Source: an uncultured Lachnospiraceae bacterium (GTDB lineage Bacteria; Bacillota; Clostridia; Lachnospirales; Lachnospiraceae). Taken from it: a stretch of 28,568 bases of DNA. The stretch is from assembly GCA_910586715.1 (NCBI GenBank), contig CAJUJG010000047.1, positions 1 through 28,568 on the forward strand, in the 5' to 3' direction. Shown here in pieces: positions 1-7,146 of this stretch (the first letter of the stretch is position 1; the number at the start of each line of letters is the position of its first letter). The notes under the pieces are model-generated. The model was given only the letters and a program-made list of their open reading frames with translations, had not been told where the DNA came from and searched no databases. The translations under genes were made by a program, and so were the position numbers.

Positions 1-46
1 ACAATAGTGTGTCTGCGATACTCTGTGAAAGCATTTTATTTTTCAT
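1..46 (-). CDS. 5' end of an unidentified gene (runs off window)
   Basis: An ATG at 46-44 on the minus strand opens a frame that stays open for 15 codons to the window edge (MKNKMLSQSIADTLL). A GAGGT sequence lies about 9 nt upstream of the ATG, and a near-consensus sigma-A promoter lies 28-56 nt upstream, so this is very probably a real start of translation. Too little protein is visible to name a family. Confidence 0.5.
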   Translation of the reverse strand, partial: MKNKMLSQSIADTLL

Positions 47-73
47 GGGCTATATACCTCGGCTTTTTTTGAT

Positions 74-102
74 ATTATACTATGCATGGTAGCCAACTTC
101 AA
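74..102 (-). promoter_or_regulatory. sigma-A-type promoter for the gene at 1-46
   Basis: On the minus strand TTGAAG (102-97) and a perfect TATAAT (79-74) are separated by 17 nt. Transcription would begin near position 67, about 20 nt before the ATG at 46. Confidence 0.6.
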
Positions 103-150
103 ACAAATTTGGAATTTTTCCACTCATAAGAATACAAATCCCTTAATTTC

Positions 151-159
151 TGATATAAT
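151..159 (+). promoter_or_regulatory. extended -10 element upstream of the HAD gene
   Basis: TGATATAAT matches an extended -10 (TGnTATAAT). No good -35 hexamer is visible 16-18 nt upstream. It would give a leader of about 90 nt that includes the stem-loop at 189-230. Confidence 0.3.
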
Positions 160-188
160 CGAATTAAATCCCCTGCAGCATTCAAGAA

Positions 189-230
189 ATGCCCATACAA
201 GTGCGGCATTCGGCTGATTGTTATGGGCAT
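189..230 (+). repeat. inverted repeat in the leader of the HAD gene
   Basis: ATGCCCAT (189-196) and ATGGGCAT (223-230) form a perfect 8-bp stem around a 26-nt loop, ending 10 nt before the GAAAGG ribosome site. It could influence translation of the downstream gene. It is also why the ATG at 223, inside the stem, is a less likely start than 259. Confidence 0.4.
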
Positions 231-258
231 AACTATTTTTGAAAGGACAAATGATTTT

Positions 259-912
259 ATGGAAAAAAGGGTGGAAAAAAAGCCAATACTTCTGCTTGAT
301 ATGTACGGTGTCATCATAAAAGAAAGCAAGGGAAATTTTATTCCATACACCTTTGCGCATTTTGAGAAAAACGAACACGAACGGCTTAAAAAAGCATTTC
401 GGCAAGAAAATTTATTTACTAAAGCGGGAAACGGCGAATTATGTTCTGACAAATTTCTCTCACTGTTAGGCTATACGAATCCAACAGAAACAATGCAGGA
501 TTATCTGACAAATCACCTAACTTTCGATGAGGATTTTTTACAGTTTGCCGAATGCAATTATCAGCAGTACGATTTTGTCCTGCTTTCCAATGATGTAAAA
601 GAATGGAGCAGCTACTTATTTGCATTATACGGACTTCATAAATATTTTAGAAACACCTTTGTCAGCGGGGAACTGCATCTGCGCAAACCCCAACCGCAAA
701 TTTTCCTCCATACAATTGAACATATGCAATGCAAGCCGCAGGAATGTATTTTTGTTGATAACAGCGTCCAAAACCTGAACGCTGCACAGGCTGTTGGTAT
801 CAACACGGTTTTATTTAACAGGGACAGGGAACCTTATTCGGGTAATATCGTCAACACTTTTCAGGAATTAGACCGCTTCCTCAAAACGTCCGACTTGGTG
901 CAAGGCACATAA
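259..912 (+). CDS. HAD superfamily (HAD-IA-like) hydrolase
   Basis: This 217-residue protein has the ordered HAD motifs. Motif I is LLLDMYGVI near the N terminus with the nucleophilic Asp, motif II is VLLSND mid-protein, the motif III Lys is in LHLRKPQPQIF, and the acidic motif IV is CIFVDNSVQN. HAD-IA members hydrolyse small phosphorylated metabolites in the cytosol. In motif I the usual second Asp (DxD) is Tyr, so either the acid/base step differs or the protein is not a classical phosphatase. I chose ATG 259 because GAAAGGA (241-247) lies upstream at a plausible distance, whereas the in-frame ATG at 223 has no ribosome site and lies in a hairpin. The gene converges on the next one with a 1-nt gap. 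The substrate is unknown. Confidence 0.85.
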   Translation: MEKRVEKKPILLLDMYGVIIKESKGNFIPYTFAHFEKNEHERLKKAFRQENLFTKAGNGELCSDKFLSLLGYTNPTETMQDYLTNHLTFDEDFLQFAECNYQQYDFVLLSNDVKEWSSYLFALYGLHKYFRNTFVSGELHLRKPQPQIFLHTIEHMQCKPQECIFVDNSVQNLNAAQAVGINTVLFNRDREPYSGNIVNTFQELDRFLKTSDLVQGT

Positions 913-913
913 A

Positions 914-1306
914 TTATCCTTTTTTTCGCTTACGCATACAGACAACCGTGTTGACAACACACAGCAGAATAAAAAGCCCCGTAAAGTTTATCCAAATATC
1001 GCGGTATGCCGTTTGCGCCAATTCCTCCCGCAGTCCGCTGAACCATACGTATAAAAATACCAAAAGCTGCGACGGCACGTACGCAATGAGATAGCGCAGG
1101 GGCAGCGGCTTGACGGACAGATTCGTGCACAATTCATATGCCGTAACGCCTATCAAAAGGATTATCGCCCGGTCCAACTCGTGCCAGTTGCCGCTCGGGT
1201 CTTCATAAATACCGTTTGCAAGATATAAGACACTGTTTAACAATGTGATTACCGTATAAATAACCGCGTACACCGCCGCGATTTGTACCCATTTTTTCTT
1301 ATTCAT
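914..1306 (-). CDS. small four-helix membrane protein (DUF6608-like)
   Basis: The 130-residue protein starts MNKKKW and has about four hydrophobic helices (around residues 6-28, 45-62, 70-90 and 105-122) and a basic tail (RKRKKG). It resembles from memory the uncharacterised Firmicute family DUF6608, with a conserved GIYEDPSGNWHE loop; I could not search to confirm. The ATG at 1306 overlaps the last codons of the upstream gene (GATGAATAA), so the two are translationally coupled. A longer frame reaches 1366 but would overlap the neighbour by 68 nt. Function is unknown. Confidence 0.75.
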   Translation of the reverse strand: MNKKKWVQIAAVYAVIYTVITLLNSVLYLANGIYEDPSGNWHELDRAIILLIGVTAYELCTNLSVKPLPLRYLIAYVPSQLLVFLYVWFSGLREELAQTAYRDIWINFTGLFILLCVVNTVVCMRKRKKG

Positions 1307-1829
1307 CTTTTGCCTCTGCCTCCGCAGCATTTTGTCTGCCAAGTCCCAATAAAAGCTGTCTTGCATTTTCCGGTTTGGAGAGATATGTAATATAAAAATC
1401 GCACATCACTCCGTCGGGATAATCGCATAATCCGCCGTCAATTCTCTCGATAATGTCTTCCCGTTCCTCCTCAAAAAACCAATCCCATTCAGGTATGCTT
1501 CCAACAGGCAGCAGTGCTATAAATTCGCTCAAAAGCGCAGCCGATTGAAATGCGCCTAAAGCTTCAAGTGCTTTTTTCGTTTCAGGCAGGGCGAGAAAAA
1601 GTTCCTCCTCCTCGGACAAGGAAAGGAGCGAGTCCGCCTGACAGGCATCCTCCAAGGTCCATGCAAGGTAGAGCGTTTTTTGCACTTCGTTCATTTCTTT
1701 CAGGGACTTTGTGGGCAGGTATTCGTATACCAATTCAGACATCAGTTCTTCTTTCTCATCATCACTAAGCGCAAGCAATTTCTCAACGTCCTCATTTAAA
1801 ATAATATCATGGTATCTGTTTTCTTCCAT
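1299..1829 (-). CDS. acidic DMP19/DUF4375-like protein
   Basis: This 176-residue acidic, mostly helical protein has no signal peptide or membrane segment. Its middle (roughly residues 60-120) has the pattern seen in DMP19/DUF4375-like proteins: a helix ending in a run of Glu, then a KALEALGAFQSAALL segment, then an Asp/Glu-rich stretch with paired aromatic residues. Some DMP19 proteins mimic DNA, but that role is not implied here. The start at 1829 is set by GGAGG 7 nt upstream of ATGGAAGAA; the longer upstream frame has no ribosome site. It is cotranscribed with the membrane protein gene that overlaps its 3' end. The family assignment is moderate. Confidence 0.7.
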   Translation of the reverse strand: MEENRYHDIILNEDVEKLLALSDDEKEELMSELVYEYLPTKSLKEMNEVQKTLYLAWTLEDACQADSLLSLSEEEELFLALPETKKALEALGAFQSAALLSEFIALLPVGSIPEWDWFFEEEREDIIERIDGGLCDYPDGVMCDFYITYLSKPENARQLLLGLGRQNAAEAEAKDE

Positions 1830-1857
1830 TTTAAACCTCCGTTTTCCACAAAATTTT

Positions 1858-2274
1858 CTATAATACTTTTCGAAAAAACAACTCCATCGGCTGGTCGAAC
1901 GGGGTGTCATGCAGGACGAGTCCGCCGCAATCGATATAGCCCAACTTGCGGTACAAATGCTGTGCGCCCTCGTCCGCCTGCGTGGAAATCAGCGTCATCT
2001 GGTAACCCTGCTGTTTCATTTCCGCTTCCCAACACAGGACTGCCTGTTTCGCAAATCCGTTGCCGCGGTATTCTTCCTTTACGAATAAAAAATTCAGAAA
2101 CGGAAATTGATTCCACAAAAGGCAATGTGACATAGTGCCAATCCGCTGGTTTTCGTTCCAAATCACGTAGCCACACTTTGTCTGTACGCGGTTCTCGTAC
2201 CCTGTATCGCCAATATGCTTATCAATATTCATAACAAATTCTTTATCTTGGTTTGTTGCGACTTTCAGTTCCAT
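1858..2274 (-). CDS. GNAT family N-acetyltransferase
   Basis: This 138-residue single-domain GNAT shows the acetyl-CoA binding signature VKEEYRGNGFAKQAV (Q/R-x-x-G-x-A) around residues 65-80 and the C-terminal HLYRKLGYIDCGG strand-helix pair. The substrate cannot be told from sequence. AGGAGG lies 8 nt upstream of the ATG at 2274. The frame is open upstream through TTG 2290-2292 to the IS edge. Removing the insertion sequence joins this frame to the ORF at 4201-4370, so the gene may once have been longer or coupled to it. Its native promoter is now about 2 kb away beyond the IS, so expression may depend on the element. Confidence 0.88.
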   Translation of the reverse strand: MELKVATNQDKEFVMNIDKHIGDTGYENRVQTKCGYVIWNENQRIGTMSHCLLWNQFPFLNFLFVKEEYRGNGFAKQAVLCWEAEMKQQGYQMTLISTQADEGAQHLYRKLGYIDCGGLVLHDTPFDQPMELFFRKVL

Positions 2275-2290
2275 TTCCTGTTCCTCCTGC

Positions 2291-2298
2291 AATTTATT
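2291..2298. repeat. left target-site duplication of the IS
   Basis: AATTTATT immediately precedes the left IS terminus and is repeated exactly at 4201-4208. Confidence 0.9.
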
Positions 2299-2310
2299 GG
2301 TAGTGTCAAA
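2299..2310. repeat. left terminal inverted repeat
   Basis: GGTAGTGTCAAA, perfectly complementary to 4189-4200. Confidence 0.92.
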
Positions 2311-2437
2311 AACTACCTGATTTTTTACTGCTCAAACCTTGATTTATGGGAGTCTGCAAATAAAAAGAGCATTGACCTCCCTTTTTGATGTATAATGAGT
2401 TCACCACAAACCATTACCTCAAAAGGAGCCAATGCTC

Positions 2438-3886
2438 ATGGACATTATACATTACTTGCTACAACTTATTCAATACCTTTATCAGCAAAACTGCTGGCTG
2501 ATCATGTTTATCTGCAGATACATTCCACTCAAACAGTGGGCTTTCGATGATTCTCATTCCCCAAAATACCAGAAACTCAAGACTGACGAGCTGCCTCTCA
2601 TCACTGACTTCCGCCAGGGCTGGACTTACAGGGAGTTCATTCCCTACATCGAAAAACGCTATGGCAAAAAGATCCGCCCCGTAAACCGCCGCTCTGAATG
2701 CGACATCCCAGAGGACTGCTCCTGCCCGCGCTGTGATGCCCCCATGCCTTACCTCTACAGAAACAACGGCTCCAAAGGGCAGGTGCTGTGCAAGGTCTGT
2801 GACGCCAGGTTCTCCCCGGCTGAAAGCCGCTTCTCTTCCATGAAGCTGCGCTGCCCGCACTGCGGCAACGCCCTCGTCCCAAAGAAAGAGCGGAAGCACT
2901 TCATCCTCCACAAATGTGTCAATCCGAAATGCCCTTACTACCTCCACAACCTCAAAAAGGTGGATAAGGATGACCTCAAAGAGGATTATGGCAAGAATAA
3001 ATATAAGCTCCACTACATCTACCGTGAATTCACGTTGGATTTTTTCAGCATGGACTTAAGTTCCCTGCCCAAGAACGCTTCTTCCCTGAAATTCAGTAAG
3101 CACAATGCCCATGTCATGTCCCTGTGCCTGACACTACACATCAACCTCGGCCTCTCCCTGCGCAAGACCTCGCAGGCTTTAAAAGACCTTTACAACATCA
3201 GCGTCTCCCACCAGCAGATTGCCAACTACTGTAAGACTGCCGCTGTCTGCGTCAAGCCCTTCGTCGACCGGTATCCCTACGAAAAAGGGGATGTGTTCAC
3301 TGCGGATGAGACCTACATCAAAATCCGCGGCATCAAGGCCTACGTTTGGCTCATCATGAATGCGGCGCCCCGCTCCATCATCGGCTACCAGGTATCGGAC
3401 AACCGGGGCGTCGGCCCCTGCATCCTCGCCATGCGCATGGCATTCCGGGGGCTTGCAAAGCTGCCTGAAAGATTCAAGTTCATTGCTGACGGCTACAGCG
3501 CCTATCCCCTTGCCGCCATGGAGTTCGCTAAAAAACTTGGGAAAGACTTCGCCTTTAAAGTCACACAGGTCATAGGGCTTACCAACGATGATGCCGTCTC
3601 GACGGAACACCGCCCGTTCAAACAGATGATCGAACGGCTTAACCGCACCTACAAGGCCTCCTAACGCCATACAAACGGTTTTGACAGCATCGACGGCGCA
3701 AACTATGACCTTGCCCTGTGGGTCGCCTACTACAACTTCCTGCGTCCCCATAAGCACAACAAATACAAAGTCCTCAACGAAGTGGAAATGCTGCGGGGCG
3801 CCGACAATATGCCGGGCAAATGGCAGCTCCTCATTTTCCTTGGCCAGCAGACCATCCTGAACCTCCAAAAACAGACGACCGCATGA
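2438..3886 (+). pseudogene. zinc-ribbon DDE transposase interrupted by a TAA stop
   Basis: The frame from ATG 2438 (AAAAGGAG 9 nt upstream) encodes 408 residues, stops at TAA 3662-3664, then continues in the same frame for 73 residues to TGA 3884-3886. The first half has two zinc ribbons (CPRC/CKVC and CPHC/CVNPKCPYY). The catalytic core has D290 (FTADETYIK), D351 (FIADGYSAY) and E399 (MIERLNR). The reading after the stop (RHTNGF, then YYNFLRPH) is the normal end of such transposases, so a Tyr codon next to Arg probably became TAA. The catalytic triad precedes the stop, so a truncated protein would retain it but lose the C-terminal helix. This copy is probably inactive on its own but could be mobilised by an intact copy. 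Confidence 0.88.
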
Positions 3887-3898
3887 CCGGAGCGGGGC

Positions 3899-4179
3899 AT
3901 TATGTCAAGGGAACCGTGGAATAAATGCGGCGGCACTTCGCCGCTTTTATGCCGCGAAAGTCCCTTGACATAAGGACCACGGAATATCCTGTTTCCTGGG
4001 AAAAGGGGCTGCTGTACCCTTTTCCCTGCCTCCGGCGAGGACGGGTCTGGGCAGCGCCCAGATAATGGGTCAAGGGACTGGTCCCTTGTGGGGTTTGGGG
4101 CAACGCCCCAAGGTCTTAAATCACCAATATCTGCAGTTTTCAAGGTTCAATCGAGCCTATTTTTTCGGCTCAGTTTTTT
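3899..4179 (+). ncRNA. candidate structured RNA in the 3' non-coding part of the IS
   Basis: Between the transposase stop and the right IS end lies a series of perfect stems. They are: 3900-3912 with 3961-3973 (13 bp, enclosing GCGGCG/CGCCGC at 3927-3944); 3998-4007 with 4017-4026 (10 bp); CCTC/GAGG 4029-4040; CTGGGC/GCCCAG 4047-4061; CAAGGGAC/GTCCCTTG 4071-4088; TTGGGGC/GCCCCAA 4095-4111; and a final terminator at 4153-4179. CCGTGG (3914-3919), inside the first loop, can pair with CCACGG (3977-3982), outside it, which would make a pseudoknot. There is no long ORF here. This could be a transposon-encoded RNA or a long structured 3' UTR; transcription is not proven. Confidence 0.4.
4153..4179 (+). 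terminator. rho-independent terminator near the right IS end
   Basis: GAGCC (4153-4157) and GGCTC (4167-4171) form a stem followed by AGTTTTTT. It would end plus-strand transcription of the transposase and the hairpin region just inside the right terminus. Confidence 0.55.
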
Positions 4180-4188
4180 CATAGATTA

Positions 4189-4200
4189 TTTGACACTACC
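4189..4200. repeat. right terminal inverted repeat
   Basis: TTTGACACTACC, the exact complement of the left terminus. Confidence 0.92.
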
Positions 4201-4208
4201 AATTTATT
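4201..4208. repeat. right target-site duplication of the IS
   Basis: AATTTATT, identical to 2291-2298. Confidence 0.9.
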
Positions 4209-4370
4209 TTTACATGTTAGAACATTTTCTGCTGCATTGTTGGGAGATTCCCACAAGACCGTATATCCATTATGAAAAATGCCATCTTGGTAATCCGTAA
4301 AAATATGTTCTAATTGTTCTAAGCTGATTTCTTTTGCCGACAGCCACGAAATAATATCCAATACCTTCAT
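4201..4370 (-). pseudogene. ORF truncated by the IS insertion
   Basis: ATG at 4370 (GGAAGAG 7 nt upstream) opens a frame for about 57 residues (MKVLDIISWLSAKEIS...) that runs into the right IS end, then stops a few codons inside the element. With the element and one target duplication removed, the frame continues without a stop into the GNAT gene at 2274. I recognise no domain in the 57 residues. It is either the lost N-terminal part of a fused protein or an independent gene whose end overlapped the GNAT start. Confidence 0.5.
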
Positions 4371-4477
4371 TTGCTTTCTCTTCCTTGCCAATCCTGCTTA
4401 CTACACAGCACAAACCGAAAGCTGCCTCTATATTTATTATCCTTAACAGCAATAAACGATACTTGTCAGTTATCCCG

Positions 4478-5038
4478 CTACATCGGCTTTAAATTTTTGT
4501 TGAGCCTGTCCAAAATCCATGCAACCCGCTTTTTACGTCCTGCGTCCGTCTTTGCGTCAAAATAAGCGCGCGTATACGTTTTCTTTACGGATAGGGACAT
4601 GGCTTGAAAATTGGTGCAGGCAGGCTCATGCCCTTCCAACACTGCCAAAAGCGCGGCAATCTGTTCCTCCGTAACCGCTGCTGCCTTTGGCGCGTCCCAC
4701 TGACCGTTTTTCTTTGCCTCCTCTATTTTCGCTCTGCCAAAATCGGTCATCAGTCCCCGTTCCTCAAGAGTTTTTACCAGCGCCTTATTTTTCTGTGACC
4801 ACTTACTCTTTTTCCTGCGCATGGAAAAATATTTCTTATATGTTTTATCGTCAATGCTCTGCATCTGCCCGTCAATCCAGCCAAAACAGAGCGCCTCTTC
4901 AAGCGCCTCCGCTGCCTTGATTGTCTTTGGTCCGCCTGCCTTTCCGAACAAAAGCCAAACGCCGTCGCTTGATGTACAGTGATTTGTAAGCCATTTGCGA
5001 AATGCCTCCCTGTCGGCAAATTCCATAAGTTCGCCCAT
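4478..5038 (-). CDS. YdeI/OmdA-family protein
   Basis: The 186-residue cytosolic protein matches the YdeI/OmpD-associated (OmdA) family. It has the N-terminal WLLFGKAGGPKTIK segment, the hallmark EALCFGWIDGQ around residues 47-57, the RRKKSKWSQKNKALV basic region, and the C-terminal half ending in GRKKRVAWILDRL. Family members have been linked to resistance to cationic peptides and bacteriocins, but the biochemical role is unsettled. The start has GAGAGGAGAG about 5-8 nt upstream. It heads a run of small minus-strand genes and precedes the IS-truncated ORF. Confidence 0.87.
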   Translation of the reverse strand: MGELMEFADREAFRKWLTNHCTSSDGVWLLFGKAGGPKTIKAAEALEEALCFGWIDGQMQSIDDKTYKKYFSMRRKKSKWSQKNKALVKTLEERGLMTDFGRAKIEEAKKNGQWDAPKAAAVTEEQIAALLAVLEGHEPACTNFQAMSLSVKKTYTRAYFDAKTDAGRKKRVAWILDRLNKNLKPM

Positions 5039-5084
5039 TTTTCTCTCCTCTCCCGTCTTCCAAACCGCACCAACTAAAAGTCAT

Positions 5085-5273
5085 TTATTTCCCGTCCAAA
5101 ATCCCCGCCTCTTTTAATTTCTGCTCCGTTTTCATATCAGATACCGCCTTCTTTCCCGTTATGTCACGGTAAGCCGCCTTTATTCCGTTTTTCACCGCGC
5201 TTTTTATAATGAAATACAACGCAATTAACACAACAATCGCTGTCCCACCGCTAATTCCCAGTTCTTCAAACAT
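5085..5273 (-). CDS. small single-helix membrane protein (DUF6019-like)
   Basis: This 62-residue protein starts MFEELGISGG, has one hydrophobic helix at about residues 9-28 (GTAIVVLIALYFIIK) and a basic amphipathic tail containing AYRDITGK. The ATG at 5273 has GGAGG about 7 nt upstream and is preferred over the ATG at 5297. It resembles from memory short Lachnospiraceae proteins named DUF6019. Function is unknown. It lies immediately upstream of the YdeI-like gene on the same strand. Confidence 0.7.
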   Translation of the reverse strand: MFEELGISGGTAIVVLIALYFIIKSAVKNGIKAAYRDITGKKAVSDMKTEQKLKEAGILDGK

Positions 5274-5323
5274 ATTTTTCTCCTCCCAAACTTTCAATGT
5301 ATCTATATAATTTTATTAATAGA

Positions 5324-5509
5324 TTATGTAAAATTAGGGCAAATCGCATATCCCAATAAAAATATGCCTGCCAAAATGCAAACAAGCGCAAGCACAAATT
5401 TGTCCTTCGTTTGTTTTTCTTTTTTTCTGTTGGAAAATATGGAATAAATGCCATATATCGCAAAAAGGAAGCCAATACAACATTGAATAACAAGACTTAA
5501 AATTTCCAT
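5324..5509 (-). CDS. small two-helix membrane protein
   Basis: The 61-residue protein has two hydrophobic segments (about residues 3-24 and 39-57) joined by a basic loop (NRKKEKQTKDK), which predicts a hairpin with the loop in the cytosol. GGGAGG lies about 8 nt upstream of the ATG. I recognise no family. It is in a run of minus-strand small genes with 20-50 nt spacing, probably cotranscribed. Confidence 0.65.
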   Translation of the reverse strand: MEILSLVIQCCIGFLFAIYGIYSIFSNRKKEKQTKDKFVLALVCILAGIFLLGYAICPNFT

Positions 5510-5529
5510 TACAGATTCCTCCCTAATTT

Positions 5530-5766
5530 TTATTTTCCAATGGCAATTTGCGAAATCGCCTCAAACTGCGCTCCAAAACAGCGAATCAGATATTCAAACG
5601 TCTCCTGATTTAATCCCGAAATCATCAGTGATTTTGCATTCGGATACTCCGCAATGCGCTCGATATCCGACCGTTCCGACACCCCGCCGTCAACGCCCCT
5701 TTGCACAATCGCTATGTCAAACAAGGACTGGTTGGAATTTTCAAAATTCGATAAGTCAATCGCCAT
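5530..5766 (-). CDS. short leucine-rich-repeat-like protein, possibly truncated
   Basis: The 78-residue protein starts MAIDLSNF with GGGAGG about 7 nt upstream of the ATG. The second half (AKSLMISGLNQETFEYLIRC then FGAQFEAIS) looks like one repeat unit of the leucine-rich-repeat proteins in which strands alternate with a 'TFEY..' helix. Such proteins usually run to 200 residues or more, so this may be a degraded N-terminal remnant. No catalytic residues are visible. Confidence 0.6.
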   Translation of the reverse strand: MAIDLSNFENSNQSLFDIAIVQRGVDGGVSERSDIERIAEYPNAKSLMISGLNQETFEYLIRCFGAQFEAISQIAIGK

Positions 5767-5823
5767 ATGCGTACCTCCCTGCGCACATCAGTCCCTTTGC
5801 AACCCCACCGCATAACCTGCATT

Positions 5824-6228
5824 TCACTGCCGACACATATAAAGCAACGGATACGGATCTCCCTGCTCATCGGTTTCCGTTCTCTTGTACACCGCAAAGC
5901 CCATATGCTCATAAAAACCCCTCGCCTGCGGATTTTGCTCGTTGACTGCCAGTTTGCGGACGGCATAATGCTCCATTCCGTAGCACAGCAGTTGTTTCCC
6001 CAGTCCTTTCCCTCTCTCCTTTGGCGCGATAAACAGCATTTCAAGCGTCCCGTCCGCGATACCCATAAACGCCGCCGAGGCACCCTCCTGTTTCGCAATC
6101 ACGAGATGCGCAATCCCCTCTAATGCCCGCGGAACATACTCTTTAATATGATTGATTTCACTGTCCGACAAAAACAAATGCGTTGCCCTAACCGACTGTT
6201 CCCACACCTCCAACAGCTGTTGTATCAA
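5824..6228 (-). CDS. GNAT acetyltransferase (YjaB-like), start region broken by a stop
   Basis: The 134 residues match the YjaB-type GNAT family: EVWEQSVRATHLFLS near the N terminus, the acetyl-CoA loop FIAPKERGKGLGKQLL around residues 66-81, VNEQNPQARGFYEHMGF, and the end GDPYPLLYM. The expected N-terminal strand is missing. It is encoded just upstream in the same frame from ATG 6264 or 6255, but codon TGA at 6240-6238 interrupts it, reading MEVTE-stop-TSDLIQQL. An Arg CGA to TGA change would explain this. The remaining ORF could start at TTG 6228, with GGAG 12 nt upstream. Whether the enzyme is still made is uncertain. Confidence 0.75.
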   Translation of the reverse strand: MIQQLLEVWEQSVRATHLFLSDSEINHIKEYVPRALEGIAHLVIAKQEGASAAFMGIADGTLEMLFIAPKERGKGLGKQLLCYGMEHYAVRKLAVNEQNPQARGFYEHMGFAVYKRTETDEQGDPYPLLYMCRQ

Positions 6229-6286
6229 ATCTGACGTTCACTCCGTAACTTCCATGATTTTCATATTATGCCTCAAATTCCCTTTC

Positions 6287-7108
6287 CTATTGCACTGCGG
6301 AAATCAATATCCGTTCCCCGTCATCAGGCACCAGTAAATTTCCGGAAAAGAACTGCTGCCCCTCTTCCCGATACCGTTCTTTGCGCTCCTGTATATGACT
6401 GTCCTCCGTATGCATCAGAATTAAATTCTCCACCCTGTTTTCCTCCGCCATGACACAGGCGTCCTTTACCGTTCCGTGGTGCTTTTCGTAAGGCTTAAAC
6501 TGCTCCCGCTCGGAATACAGGCAAAACGCCTCATGCAGCAAGTACCTGCACCCCTTCGCCCTGCCGTACAATTCCTTTTTCAGCGGCTCGTCCCCGCAAA
6601 AGAGCAGCCGTTCCTCTTCGATTGCAAACCCATACTGCACACGCTTTGTTGACAGAATATCAAAAAAGGTAACTGTTCTGTGAAGAATCGAATACGACTC
6701 CCCGTCCCGCAGCACAATCAAATGCATGCGATTCCCAAACAATGCCATAATTTTAGGCTCCAACACAATCCCGCAAATCGTCTGCAAGTCCTCCATCGCC
6801 TCTTTGCACGCATAAATCCGAAAATCCTCCGCATAAGTTCCCCGCAGCATCAACTGCCCAATCATTCTTATCACCCAAATAGCGCCCAAAATATGGTCCG
6901 AGTGCGTATGTGTCAGAAACAAATCATGAATTTGCGCCAGTCCAATCCCCTGCTCCTCTAAAATCCGTAGAATCTGATTTCCGCCGCCCGCGTCCACCAA
7001 AAAACACTGCTCTTTTTCACTGAACACAAAGCAGGTATTGTAGCACTTCGTCACTGTCGCTTGCCCCGTTCCAAGCATTGTCAAATAAAATTTATCCTCT
7101 GTCATCAT
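6287..7108 (-). CDS. metallo-beta-lactamase-fold (RNase Z-like) hydrolase
   Basis: The 273-residue protein has the MBL metal motif FLTHTHSDHILGA at about residues 64-76 (HxHxDH), an N-terminal MLGTGQATVTKCYNT strand, the metal-binding Asp in LLFCGDEPL, and C-terminal His residues in HEAFCLYSE and ILMHTEDS. The order resembles the ElaC/RNase Z branch of the fold, but it lacks the long exosite arm and is more likely a small-molecule or nucleotide hydrolase. ATG 7108 or 7105 is the start, with AGGAG about 9-12 nt upstream. It lies downstream of priA on the same strand with a 38-nt gap. Confidence 0.85.
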   Translation of the reverse strand: MMTEDKFYLTMLGTGQATVTKCYNTCFVFSEKEQCFLVDAGGGNQILRILEEQGIGLAQIHDLFLTHTHSDHILGAIWVIRMIGQLMLRGTYAEDFRIYACKEAMEDLQTICGIVLEPKIMALFGNRMHLIVLRDGESYSILHRTVTFFDILSTKRVQYGFAIEEERLLFCGDEPLKKELYGRAKGCRYLLHEAFCLYSEREQFKPYEKHHGTVKDACVMAEENRVENLILMHTEDSHIQERKERYREEGQQFFSGNLLVPDDGERILISAVQ

Positions 7109-7146
7109 CAAATAACACTCCTAAATTTCAAAACATTTTCCCCACG

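Larger units (their letters stand above)
2299..4200 (+). mobile_element. complete IS element, 1,902 bp, IS6-like DDE transposase
   Basis: The element is bounded by perfect 12-bp terminal inverted repeats, GGTAGTGTCAAA at 2299-2310 and its complement at 4189-4200, and flanked by the 8-bp direct repeat AATTTATT. It carries one transposase gene interrupted by a stop codon, and about 310 nt of non-coding, hairpin-rich DNA between the transposase end and the right terminus. The 8-bp duplication and the DDE core resemble the IS6/IS240 group, but the long N-terminal zinc-ribbon region and the total length are unlike the compact (~0.8 kb) IS6 elements. The family call is therefore tentative; the boundaries are firm. 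Confidence 0.93.

Noticed and set aside
99..452. Minus-strand ORFs over the HAD gene
   Set aside because: They overlap the real coding frame and the promoter of the 5' gene and have no ribosome site or motif.
2459..3013. 184-codon minus-strand ORF in the 5' half of the transposase
   Set aside because: Antisense shadow of the transposase with no start signal.
3179..3868. 229-codon minus-strand ORF inside the transposase gene
   Set aside because: It is a complement-strand frame of a clearly coding zinc-ribbon transposase, lacks a ribosome site, and shows no independent motif.
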